Positions 57,456-64,000 of a stretch of DNA of 64,000 bases are shown piece after piece. This DNA comes from Brucella tritici (GTDB lineage Bacteria; Pseudomonadota; Alphaproteobacteria; Rhizobiales; Rhizobiaceae). The notes beneath the pieces are model-generated. The model ran no database searches. It had not been told where the DNA came from and saw only the letters and a list, made by a program, of their open reading frames with translations. The translations under genes were made by a program, and so were the position numbers. Location of the stretch: contig NZ_CADEAR010000002.1 of the NCBI RefSeq assembly GCF_902825325.1, forward strand, positions 1 to 64,000, given 5' to 3'. How positions within the stretch are numbered: position 1 is the stretch's first letter; each line of letters begins with the position of its first letter.

Positions 57456-57698
57456 CAGAACCTCCACTCAGCAATGGACCATCGCCCGCCCGAAACGCTT
57501 TGGAAGCGATCTGGGGAAGCGATCTGGTCGAATCTGTATTTTGGGGATTTGATGCGGGCGTTGTAGCTGATGCTTCTTGCAGGTGACCTGGGTGATGGAA
57601 TCATCATGGTCTTGCAAGGACAGCACAAACTCCCCATTTTCTATCGGTCACAACCCGTATTCAACCATTGGAAGCGGGACGACAGGAGTTGAACGAGA

Positions 57699-58079
57699 AT
57701 GGATGACGTCAGAATCGGTGAAATCCTCGAACCCGGCAGCGAGAGCGAATTCAAGAAGCGCAGTGAACGGGTGAAGAACGGATTCTGGAAGGCCGCGCGC
57801 CGCGCCGGTCGCATGGTGCCCTTCATGGATGAGGTGGTGGCAGCCTATTACTGTGCCCTCGACCAGAAGACGCCAACCCGCGTGCGCATGACGCTGATGG
57901 CCGCACTTGCCTATTTCGTCCTGCCGTTCGACGCCATTCCCGATATTCTGGCCGGTATCGGCTTCACAGACGACGTTGCCGTGCTGATGGCAGCGCTGAC
58001 AGCCGTTCGTGCCCACATCACGCCTGCGCACCGGCTCGCCGCCCGGCAGGCACTCGAGGATGAGGGAGTAAGGGAGTAA
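57699..58079 (+). CDS. YkvA-family (DUF1232) membrane protein
   Basis: This 126-aa protein has a DUF1232 block: KTPTRVRMTLMAALAYFVLPFDAIPDI followed by GFTDDVAVLMAALTAVRAHI, with two hydrophobic segments. Function is unknown. The final codons and TAA stop (58077-58079) lie in an 8-bp tandem repeat, GGGAGTAA, present four times (58064-58095). Gain or loss of one unit upstream of the stop would shift frame or stop position, though any unit carries TAA. Confidence 0.88.
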   Translation: MDDVRIGEILEPGSESEFKKRSERVKNGFWKAARRAGRMVPFMDEVVAAYYCALDQKTPTRVRMTLMAALAYFVLPFDAIPDILAGIGFTDDVAVLMAALTAVRAHITPAHRLAARQALEDEGVRE

Positions 58080-58101
58080 GGGAGTAAGGGAGTAAGGGAG
58101 G
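58064..58101. repeat. Octameric tandem repeat (GGGAGTAA x4 plus partial)
   Basis: Units lie at 58064, 58072, 58080 and 58088, with a partial unit GGGAGG at 58096. The first two units are inside the DUF1232 gene. Downstream (58165-58236) is a pyrimidine-rich tract with degenerate complementary units such as ATTCCCTTATTCCC and ACTGCCCT. Brucella is known for octameric AGGGCAGT repeats used in VNTR typing; the complement of that unit (ACTGCCCT) occurs at about 58224. Confidence 0.85.
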
Positions 58102-58456
58102 CTGTTCACAGCTATTTGATTCCGACAACCCTGCATCACTTACGCCCGTTTTCACCCTTATTTTCCTATTCCCGTACTCCCCTATTCCCTTATTCCCTTT
58201 TTAGCATACTGCCTTAATCTCCTACTGCCCTATTGCCTTATCCTCACGAACAAACTCTCGCCGCTTTCTTTTAATTCAACTGGAACCAAGGGATGGCGGG
58301 GCGACTTAGCTGCTCATTCAAGTTTTCTTTCGAAACTTCACCGTTTGGTAACCCAGATTAAGGCAATTTAATCGGTAACTGAGCGGGACGGCGTGATGAA
58401 CGGCGGCATCCCGATATTCAAGTTTGAAGCAAACGAAAGAGAACCGGTAAAAACCA
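58102..58456. other. 355-bp spacer with pyrimidine-rich degenerate repeats and IalB promoter
   Basis: No gene is seen. The left part holds the pyrimidine tract complementary in character to the octamer array, so the whole could form a long imperfect hairpin. The right part (58320-58456) should carry the promoter of the IalB gene; no clear boxes were assigned. Confidence 0.5.
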
Positions 58457-58960
58457 ATGCTTGGAAAATCGATCGTCGCGGCTTCTGTGTTCATGATTGG
58501 GATGGCGGGCTCGGCACTCGCCCAGACCCCGAGCCAGATCAGCCAGTTCAATGCCTGGGGCGCCTACAGCTATCAGTCGGGCAACGGCAAGGTCTGCTAT
58601 GTCCTCTCCGTACCGACCCAGAAGGCTCCGGCCAATGTCGATCACGGTGACAACTTCTTCCTCGTGAGCCAGAAGCCCGGCCAGAACATTTCGTTCGAAC
58701 CGCAATTCATGGCCGGTTACGACCTCAACACCAATGCCAAGGTCGTCGTCTCCATCGGCAACCGCAACTTCAACATGTTCGTCAACGGCAAGTCAGGCTG
58801 GATGGAAAATGCGGCGGAAGAGCCGCAGCTCATCGCAGCCATGCGCGGCGGTTCTGAAATGAAGGTGCAGGCACAGTCGAAGCGCGGCACAAAGACCAAC
58901 TACACCTATTCGCTGAAGGGTATTTCGGATGCGCTGAAAGCCATCCAGAAGTGCAAATAA
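58457..58960 (+). CDS. Invasion-associated locus B (IalB) family protein
   Basis: This 167-aa protein has a signal peptide (1-22, cleavage SALA/QT). The IalB-family body has FNAWGAYSYQSGNGKVCYVLSVP, FMAGYDLN, and GWMENAAEEPQLIAAMRGGSEM with a Cys pair (VCYV and IQKCK). IalB proteins aid erythrocyte invasion in Bartonella; in Brucella-like bacteria the role is unproven. A terminator follows. Confidence 0.92.
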   Translation: MLGKSIVAASVFMIGMAGSALAQTPSQISQFNAWGAYSYQSGNGKVCYVLSVPTQKAPANVDHGDNFFLVSQKPGQNISFEPQFMAGYDLNTNAKVVVSIGNRNFNMFVNGKSGWMENAAEEPQLIAAMRGGSEMKVQAQSKRGTKTNYTYSLKGISDALKAIQKCK

Positions 58961-58982
58961 TCCACGCGATTGGAAGTCGTTT

Positions 58983-59016
58983 AAAGCCGGGTACACAACC
59001 CGGCTTTTTTCTTTTG
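58983..59016 (+). terminator. Intrinsic terminator of the IalB gene
   Basis: A stem AAAGCCGGGT / ACCCGGCTTT (58983-58992 with 58998-59007) is followed by TTTCTTTT. It lies 22 bp past the stop. Confidence 0.9.
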
Positions 59017-59203
59017 TGCTGCACATACGCATAGCAGACCGGATTTCATGTGGGATGACGAACGCGATATTGTGTGCTAAGAGCGCGCGCAACAGGGGTC
59101 GCAAAGCCAAGTGCCGGACCCTATTTATCCATGCATTCGGGCCAGATTATCTGGCGAAGCTTATCGACGCGCTTCAGCCGTCGTTTCCAACAGTTGAAAA
59201 CAG

Positions 59204-60439
59204 ATGTCCATTTCGTTCGACCTTACCATTGATGATACGCGCGACCAGCTTGCCCGCCATGCGCGCGCCAGCCTGGAGGCAAAGCCGTCGCTTATCGGCA
59301 TGTCGCGCGAGGAAATGGCCGAAGCACTGATAAAGGTCGGCGTGCCCGAGCGGCAGACGAAAATGCGCATCAGCCAGCTCTGGCATTGGCTCTATGTGCG
59401 CGGCGTTTCCGATTTCGCCGACATGCGCAATATTTCCAAGGATCTGCGTAGCCTTCTGGCGCAGCATTTCACCATTGCGCGCCCGGAAGTGGTCGAAGAA
59501 CAGATTTCGCAGGACGGCACCCGCAAGTGGCTGTTCCGCTTTCCACCGCGGGGTGCTGGTCGTCCGGTCGAGATCGAAAGCGTCTATATTCCCGAAGAAG
59601 GTCGCGGCACGCTGTGCGTTTCCAGCCAGGTCGGCTGCACGCTGACCTGCTCGTTTTGCCATACCGGCACGCAGAAGCTGGTGCGCAACCTCACGTCGGA
59701 AGAAATTCTGGCGCAGCTTTTGACCGCCCGCGACCGCCTCGGCGATTTCCCGGACAAGGACACGCCCGATGGCGCCATGGTTCCCGCCGAAGGTCGCAAG
59801 ATCACCAATATCGTGATGATGGGCATGGGCGAACCGCTCTATAATTTCGAGGAAGTGAAGAAGGCCCTGCTGATCGCCTCCGATGGCGACGGCCTGTCCC
59901 TTTCCAAGCGCCGCATCACGCTTTCGACCTCCGGCGTCGTGCCGGAAATCTATCGCACCGGTGACGAGATCGGCGTCATGCTTGCCATTTCGCTGCACGC
60001 CGTGCGTGATGAATTGCGCGACATTCTGGTGCCGATCAACAAGAAGTATCCGCTGGAACAGCTCATCAAGGCTTGCCGCGAATATCCGGGCCTGTCCAAT
60101 GCCAAGCGCATCACCTTTGAATATGTGATGCTGAAGGACATCAATGACAGTCTTGAGGATGCCAAGCTTCTGGTGAAGCTTTTGCAGGGCATTCCGGCCA
60201 AGATCAATCTGATCCCGTTCAACCCGTGGCCCGGCACCAATTACCAGTGCTCGGAATGGGAGCAGATCGAGAAATTTGCTGATTATGTGAACGCGGCTGG
60301 CTACGCATCGCCGATCCGCACCCCGCGCGGTCGCGATATCCTTGCTGCCTGCGGCCAGCTTAAGTCGGAATCGGAGCGCATGCGCAAGAGCGAACGCCTT
60401 GCGCTCGAAGCCATGATGATTGCCGGGCATGGCGAATAA
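59204..60439 (+). CDS. rlmN: Dual-specificity RNA methyltransferase RlmN
   Basis: This 411-aa radical-SAM enzyme methylates C2 of A2503 in 23S rRNA and A37 in some tRNAs. The cluster motif is C145-x3-C149-x2-C152 ([14 protein letters not shown]). Other family blocks include [42 protein letters not shown] and [16 protein letters not shown]. The catalytic C-terminal Cys lies in [12 protein letters not shown]. The length is slightly above the family norm owing to a 25-residue N-terminal tail. Confidence 0.96.
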   Translation: MSISFDLTIDDTRDQLARHARASLEAKPSLIGMSREEMAEALIKVGVPERQTKMRISQLWHWLYVRGVSDFADMRNISKDLRSLLAQHFTIARPEVVEEQISQDGTRKWLFRFPPRGAGRPVEIESVYIPEEGRGTLCVSSQVGCTLTCSFCHTGTQKLVRNLTSEEILAQLLTARDRLGDFPDKDTPDGAMVPAEGRKITNIVMMGMGEPLYNFEEVKKALLIASDGDGLSLSKRRITLSTSGVVPEIYRTGDEIGVMLAISLHAVRDELRDILVPINKKYPLEQLIKACREYPGLSNAKRITFEYVMLKDINDSLEDAKLLVKLLQGIPAKINLIPFNPWPGTNYQCSEWEQIEKFADYVNAAGYASPIRTPRGRDILAACGQLKSESERMRKSERLALEAMMIAGHGE

Positions 60440-60469
60440 CGGGGCGAGTAAACTGATGGGTGCGCGCGC

Positions 60470-60973
60470 TTGAACGATACTTTCGACTACATAACGCGCT
60501 TCGTCATCGTGGTATTCGGCTATTGCTGCGGCGTATTGGCGGCTGGCTGGTTTCTGGCCGCCATCCTTTTCCGCACCCTTGGGGTCGATTCCTTCATGAA
60601 CGATTTCGTCATGATGGCGAGCGATGCGGATGCCGGTTCGTTTTTTGCAGCCACCAGCTTCTGGAGCGCGGTCTTCGTTGGCGGTTTTGCCATTGCAGCC
60701 ATGGCTGGCGGGTTCAGCTTTGTGCCTGCCCTCATTCTCATCATTCTGGCTGAAGCGCGCGGTTACAAGTCGTCGCTGTTCTATTGCGTTGCGGGTGCCC
60801 TGATCGGGCTTGCCGCCGCAGGCGCATCGCTTCCGTTCAGCGATGGTCGAAGCGTTCCGGAAAGCTCGCTCTGGATCGCAGCCATTGCAGGCGCCGGCGT
60901 CGTCGGCAGCTTCGTCTACTGGCTGCTGGCCGGGCGCAATGCCGGGCGGCTTTTAACCCGCCCGACTGAATAA
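60470..60973 (+). CDS. Small multi-pass membrane protein of unknown function
   Basis: This 167-aa protein has four hydrophobic helices (about 10-33, 62-92, 97-118, 128-150) and ends in an Arg/Thr-rich tail. The first possible start in frame is a TTG at 60470 (LNDTFDYITRF), 30 bp after rlmN, so it is likely co-transcribed with rlmN. No family is recognised. Confidence 0.72.
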   Translation: MNDTFDYITRFVIVVFGYCCGVLAAGWFLAAILFRTLGVDSFMNDFVMMASDADAGSFFAATSFWSAVFVGGFAIAAMAGGFSFVPALILIILAEARGYKSSLFYCVAGALIGLAAAGASLPFSDGRSVPESSLWIAAIAGAGVVGSFVYWLLAGRNAGRLLTRPTE

Positions 60974-60989
60974 AATCCATCTTCTTTTT

Positions 60990-61133
60990 CGCATTGTCCT
61001 ACGCATCGAAGTGGGATCAGAAATCAGTCCAGTGGACTGATTTCCCCGCGGAGACGCTTCGCACTTTTGCTGGAAATGGCTTTTTCATTCGCATTATCCT
61101 CCGCAAAACCGCTTCGCACTTTTGCTGGAAATG
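60990..61133. repeat. Palindromic repeat (family A) with tandem partial copy
   Basis: The core GAAATCAGTCCA-G-TGGACTGATTTC lies at 61020-61044. It is followed by a 24-bp perfect direct repeat, CGCTTCGCACTTTTGC... at 61055-61078 and 61110-61133. The flanking TTTTTCGCATTGTCCT and TTTTTCATTCGCATTATCCT segments suggest partial tandem duplication. The second copy touches the 3' end of the LysE gene. Confidence 0.8.
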
Positions 61134-61135
61134 CT

Positions 61136-61795
61136 CTATTTTGCCTGTGCGGTGATGATCTTCAGCGCGAAGGCCGAGAATACGCCCGCAAACATCCAGT
61201 CCACGATGCGCGTTACGGTCGGGTTCTTTTTCAGGAGCCCGGCGAAACGATCTGCCGCCACCACCATCGGAATGGTGAAGGGGAGCGCCATCGGAATGAA
61301 CGACAGGCCGAGGAAGAACAATTTGCCCATGGCATGCGGGTCATGTGCGGAGACGAACTGCGGCAGGAAGGTCATGTTGAACAGGATGATCTTCGGGTTC
61401 AGAAGATTGATGCCAAGACCCGTCAGCCAGTTCTGGAACAGCGTATGCTTCTTGCCGCCATTCTTTTCCGGCGAGAAGGCCGATCCCTTGCGGATCGCCT
61501 GCACGGCCAGCCAGACCAGATAGCCAGCCCCCACCACTTTCAGTGCCGTAAAGGCTGCGGGAGACGCCAGAATGAGCGCCGAAAGGCCGAGCGCCACCAT
61601 GGTGGTGTGAATGACGATGCCGGTGCTGGCGCCAGCCATGCAGGCAAAACCTGCGGCCTTGCCTTCGGACAGGGCGCGCCCGACGAAAAGCGTCATGTCG
61701 GGACCGGGTGTGATGGAAAGGATTGCGGTTGCTATCGCGAACTGGACAAAAATCGTCCATTCGGGAATGAAGGTCAGGTTTGTCAGAAAAGACAT
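61136..61795 (-). CDS. LysE/RhtB-family amino acid exporter
   Basis: This 219-aa inner-membrane exporter has a family N-terminus, ITPGPDMTLFVGRALSEGKAAG, and the central NLLNPKIILFNMTFLPQFV, with about six helices. The ATG at 61795 starts MSFLTNLTFIPEW; a longer frame from 61942 runs over the divergent gene and is unlikely. It is a paralogue of the exporter at 17566, with a different substrate range likely. The two flanking genes are the monooxygenase (divergent) and the repeat element. Confidence 0.9.
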   Translation of the reverse strand: MSFLTNLTFIPEWTIFVQFAIATAILSITPGPDMTLFVGRALSEGKAAGFACMAGASTGIVIHTTMVALGLSALILASPAAFTALKVVGAGYLVWLAVQAIRKGSAFSPEKNGGKKHTLFQNWLTGLGINLLNPKIILFNMTFLPQFVSAHDPHAMGKLFFLGLSFIPMALPFTIPMVVAADRFAGLLKKNPTVTRIVDWMFAGVFSAFALKIITAQAK

Positions 61796-61868
61796 CGAAA
61801 TGTGCTCCAAGAGATGGCGCACGCTAGAATAATTTCCCGGCAAATGAAACAGTCGAATGGAGACAGAA

Positions 61869-62168
61869 ATGCTGCTGATCGTAGGTACCGTCCGCCTGCC
61901 GCCGGAAAACCTCGCCAAAGCGCACGAGGCCATGCAGCGCATGATCTCGGCCAGCCGGGAGGAGGATGGCTGCGTGGACTATTTCTATGCCGCAGACATT
62001 CTCGAGCCGGGCCTCATCCATGTGAAGGAGATGTGGCGCGACCGCGCTTCGCTCGACCGGCATTTCGCTTCCGCCCATATTGCCGAATGGCGCGCGGCCT
62101 GGCCTGAACTTGGTATCGGCGACCGCAATCTCGTTGTTTATGAAGTTGGCGAACCACAGATCACGTAA
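61869..62168 (+). CDS. Putative quinol monooxygenase (ABM family)
   Basis: This 99-aa ferredoxin-like-fold protein of the antibiotic biosynthesis monooxygenase (YgiN-like) family has the pattern MLLIVGTVRLPPENLAKAHEAM, SREEDGCVDYFYAADILEP, HVKEMWRDRASLDRHFAS. The ATG at 61869 follows GGAGACAG; an ATG four codons earlier (61857) is possible. A terminator palindrome follows directly. Confidence 0.85.
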   Translation: MLLIVGTVRLPPENLAKAHEAMQRMISASREEDGCVDYFYAADILEPGLIHVKEMWRDRASLDRHFASAHIAEWRAAWPELGIGDRNLVVYEVGEPQIT

Positions 62169-62170
62169 TA

Positions 62171-62207
62171 CCAAAACTCGATGAGTTTGACTCATCGAGT
62201 TTTGGTT
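62171..62207. terminator. Perfect 17-bp palindrome, bidirectional terminator
   Basis: ACCAAAACTCGATGAGT (62171-62187) pairs fully with 62191-62207 around a TTG loop. It starts 2 bp past the monooxygenase stop. A/T ends make it usable in both directions, although no strong T-run follows (GGTTAAG). Confidence 0.7.
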
Positions 62208-62233
62208 AAGCCCATGCGGCGACTGAGCATTTT

Positions 62234-62273
62234 CAGGGCGTGATGCGTTAGCATCTCAGCGCCCTGGTATAAT
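62234..62273 (+). promoter_or_regulatory. argG promoter region with stem-loop and extended -10
   Basis: A consensus TATAAT (62268-62273) is preceded by TG-G, an extended -10. A stem-loop (CAGGGCG 62234-62240 with CGCCCTG 62260-62266, inner GATGC/GCATC) sits at the -35 position and may be an operator. The leader to the argG ATG would be about 115 nt. Confidence 0.55.
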
Positions 62274-62395
62274 ACGCATGAGTTTTCGCGATAAGTCGCA
62301 GCCCTTCGGCTTGCACGCTGCTTGGCAACTGATAAAAGAACTACGGACAAATTTTGGGCGCCGCTCTGGAGCGCCTGATGAGACGGAAGTTTATT

Positions 62396-63616
62396 ATGAG
62401 CAAGTGGAAAGACGTTAAGAAAGTCGTTCTCGCCTATTCGGGCGGCCTCGACACCTCGATCATTCTGAAGTGGCTTCAGACGGAACTCGGCGCGGAAGTT
62501 GTGACCTTCACCGCCGATCTCGGTCAGGGCGAAGAACTTGAGCCAGCCCGTAAGAAAGCGGAAATGCTGGGCATCAAGGAAATCTTCATCGAGGACGTGC
62601 GTGAAGAATTCGTGCGCGATTTCGTTTTCCCGATGTTCCGCGCCAATGCCGTCTATGAAGGCGTCTATCTGCTCGGCACCTCGATTGCCCGCCCGCTGAT
62701 CTCCAAGCACCTGATCGAAATAGCGAAGAAGACCGGCGCCGACGCCATCGCGCATGGCGCGACCGGCAAGGGCAACGACCAGGTTCGCTTCGAGCTTTCG
62801 GCCTATGCGCTGAACCCGGACATCAAGATCATCGCCCCATGGCGCGACTGGTCGTTCAAGAGCCGCACGCATCTGCTCGAATTCGCCGAACAGCACCAGA
62901 TTCCGGTTGCCAAGGACAAGAAGGGCGAAGCGCCGTTCTCCGTCGACGCCAACCTGCTGCACTCCTCGTCCGAGGGCAAGGTTCTGGAAGATCCGGCTGT
63001 CGAGGCGCCTGAATATGTGCATATGCGCACCATTTCGCCGGAAACCGCTCCCGACAAGGCAACGATCATCAAGATCGGCTTTGAAAAGGGCGATGCCGTT
63101 TCGATCAATGGCGAGCGCCTGTCGCCTGCCACGCTTCTTGCCAAGCTCAACGACTATGGCCGTGACAACGGCATCGGTCGTCTCGACCTCGTGGAAAACC
63201 GCTTCGTGGGCATGAAGTCGCGCGGCGTCTACGAAACGCCGGGCGGCACGATCCTGCTGGCAGCACACCGCGCCATCGAATCGATCACGCTCGACCGCGG
63301 TGCGGCGCACCTGAAAGACGAGCTGATGCCGCGCTATGCCGAGCTGATCTATTACGGCTTCTGGTTCTCGCCGGAACGCGAAATGCTGCAGGCCGCCATC
63401 GATCACAGCCAGCGCCATGTCGAAGGCGAAGTCACGCTCAAGCTCTACAAGGGCAATGTGATGGTGATCGGTCGCGAATCGGACAAGTCGCTCTATTCCG
63501 ACAAGCTCGTCACCTTCGAAGACGATCAGGGTGCTTACGACCAGAAGGACGCAGCAGGCTTTATCAAGCTCAATGCATTGCGTCTGCGCACGCTTGCTGC
63601 ACGCGACCGCAAATAA
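62396..63616 (+). CDS. argG: Argininosuccinate synthase
   Basis: This 406-aa enzyme of arginine synthesis joins citrulline and aspartate with ATP. The PP-loop [15 protein letters not shown] lies near residue 13. Other family blocks are [40 protein letters not shown] and [13 protein letters not shown]. The ATG at 62396 starts MSKWKDVKK with GGAAG 6 bases upstream and gives the family length; a frame from 62354 is ignored. A terminator follows. Confidence 0.97.
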   Translation: MSKWKDVKKVVLAYSGGLDTSIILKWLQTELGAEVVTFTADLGQGEELEPARKKAEMLGIKEIFIEDVREEFVRDFVFPMFRANAVYEGVYLLGTSIARPLISKHLIEIAKKTGADAIAHGATGKGNDQVRFELSAYALNPDIKIIAPWRDWSFKSRTHLLEFAEQHQIPVAKDKKGEAPFSVDANLLHSSSEGKVLEDPAVEAPEYVHMRTISPETAPDKATIIKIGFEKGDAVSINGERLSPATLLAKLNDYGRDNGIGRLDLVENRFVGMKSRGVYETPGGTILLAAHRAIESITLDRGAAHLKDELMPRYAELIYYGFWFSPEREMLQAAIDHSQRHVEGEVTLKLYKGNVMVIGRESDKSLYSDKLVTFEDDQGAYDQKDAAGFIKLNALRLRTLAARDRK

Positions 63617-63633
63617 GCATCGCTAATCCAAAC

Positions 63634-63662
63634 AAAAGCCCGCCTTCCGGCGGGCTTTTTTT
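63634..63662 (+). terminator. Intrinsic terminator of argG
   Basis: AAAAGCCCGCC (63634-63644) pairs with GGCGGGC plus T's (63649-63659), with a TTCC loop and a run of seven T. It lies 17 bp past the argG stop. Confidence 0.92.
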
Positions 63663-63679
63663 ATAGCGGGACGTGAATT

Positions 63680-64000
63680 TTGTCTTTCTATCTGGCCCTG
63701 CCTGCCTGCATTCTGCTTGGCATTTATCTGCTGGTGCGCTGCATTTCCATTCTGTGGAAAATGATTGCGCCTGATGTCCGGCACCAGTTTGCGGGTAACG
63801 ACCGGCCCCATAGCATTCCTTTGCCGAAAGTCGGGCGCTACGCGATCAGCATCGTGTTTCCGCCGCTTATCGTTTTCACCGGAACAGCCTATTTCTCAAC
63901 GCAATTTGCCATCAAGGCGCGCGCGACCGGCATCCCGATTGCCTATCATTCCATAAGCCGTTTTCTGTTGAGCGTCCGGCGGACGGATATGCGCGGCAAT
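63680..64000 (+). CDS. Membrane protein of unknown function, 3' end outside the window
   Basis: An open frame of 107 codons runs to the window end. It begins with a TTG at 63680, just after a TGA in the same frame (63674). The start gives LSFYLALPACILLGIYLLVRC, a transmembrane segment. A second hydrophobic segment is YAISIVFPPLIVFTGTAYF. A shorter start at the ATG near 63761 (MIAPDV) would lose the first helix. No family is recognised. Confidence 0.6.
   Translation, partial: MSFYLALPACILLGIYLLVRCISILWKMIAPDVRHQFAGNDRPHSIPLPKVGRYAISIVFPPLIVFTGTAYFSTQFAIKARATGIPIAYHSISRFLLSVRRTDMRGN

Noticed and set aside
58064..58101. CRISPR array
   Set aside because: The 8-bp units are directly tandem without spacers, so this is a microsatellite. 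No other regularly spaced repeat was seen in the window.

Overview
The window is a stretch of alphaproteobacterial chromosome that fits Brucella sensu lato (the Ochrobactrum/Brucella group). The evidence is two tandem Omp25-family porin-like proteins, a very large cyclic beta-1,2-glucan synthase (2887 codons), an IalB-family secreted protein, DUF2794 and DUF930 proteins, a DEDDy nanoRNase of the NrnC type, and dispersed palindromic intergenic repeats that resemble those known from Brucella. I cannot name the species from the sequence alone. Gene density is high, most genes are core housekeeping genes, and there is no prophage, IS element, CRISPR array, rRNA or recognisable tRNA.

Layout. 1-138: the 5' end of what looks like a minus-strand group II intron, lying just past the terminator of a DEAD-box helicase gene. 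185-5298: helicase and polA (minus). 5629-7671: a lipoprotein and a CGNR zinc-finger regulator, divergent from an orphan LivH-type permease, with a large dyad operator between them. 7763-11089: M20 dipeptidase, NrnC exonuclease, acyltransferase. 11213-12872: two Omp25-family proteins separated by an AT-rich spacer. 13243-19978: class A penicillin-binding protein, SDR, PfkB kinase, LysE exporter, methyltransferase and PhzF protein. 20142-30204: pncB and cgs (minus). 30600-34548: sulfate ABC transporter operon, sbp-cysT-cysW-cysA (minus). 34703-34890: a candidate structured RNA with its own promoter. 34997-38560: small exported proteins, a membrane diguanylate cyclase, a lone Lrp/AsnC ligand-binding domain, a single-domain response regulator and a J-domain-like protein. 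38820-40655: ilvD, followed by an AT-rich foreign-looking gene. 41284-44178: cytochrome c maturation genes ccmABCDG (minus), including a 56-codon ccmD. 44510-47197: acnA. 47271-58960: mostly small conserved proteins, the tesA / ybbA-ybbP esterase-ABC cluster, thpR, an LMW phosphatase, phhB, a DUF1232 protein and IalB. 59204-64000: rlmN, a membrane protein, a second LysE exporter, a monooxygenase, argG, and a membrane protein cut by the window end.

Functional themes are cell envelope (Omp25 proteins, cyclic glucan, PBP, IalB, MliC-like inhibitor), sulfur uptake, cytochrome c biogenesis, amino-acid synthesis (ilvD, argG), the TCA cycle (acnA), NAD salvage (pncB) and RNA metabolism (helicase, NrnC, RlmN, ThpR). 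The observations most worth following are the 36-bp dyad between the CGNR regulator and the orphan permease, the structured RNA at 34.7 kb, the terminator-associated group II intron end, the octameric tandem repeat that carries the stop codon of the DUF1232 gene, and a palindromic repeat that supplies the stop codon of a methyltransferase gene.
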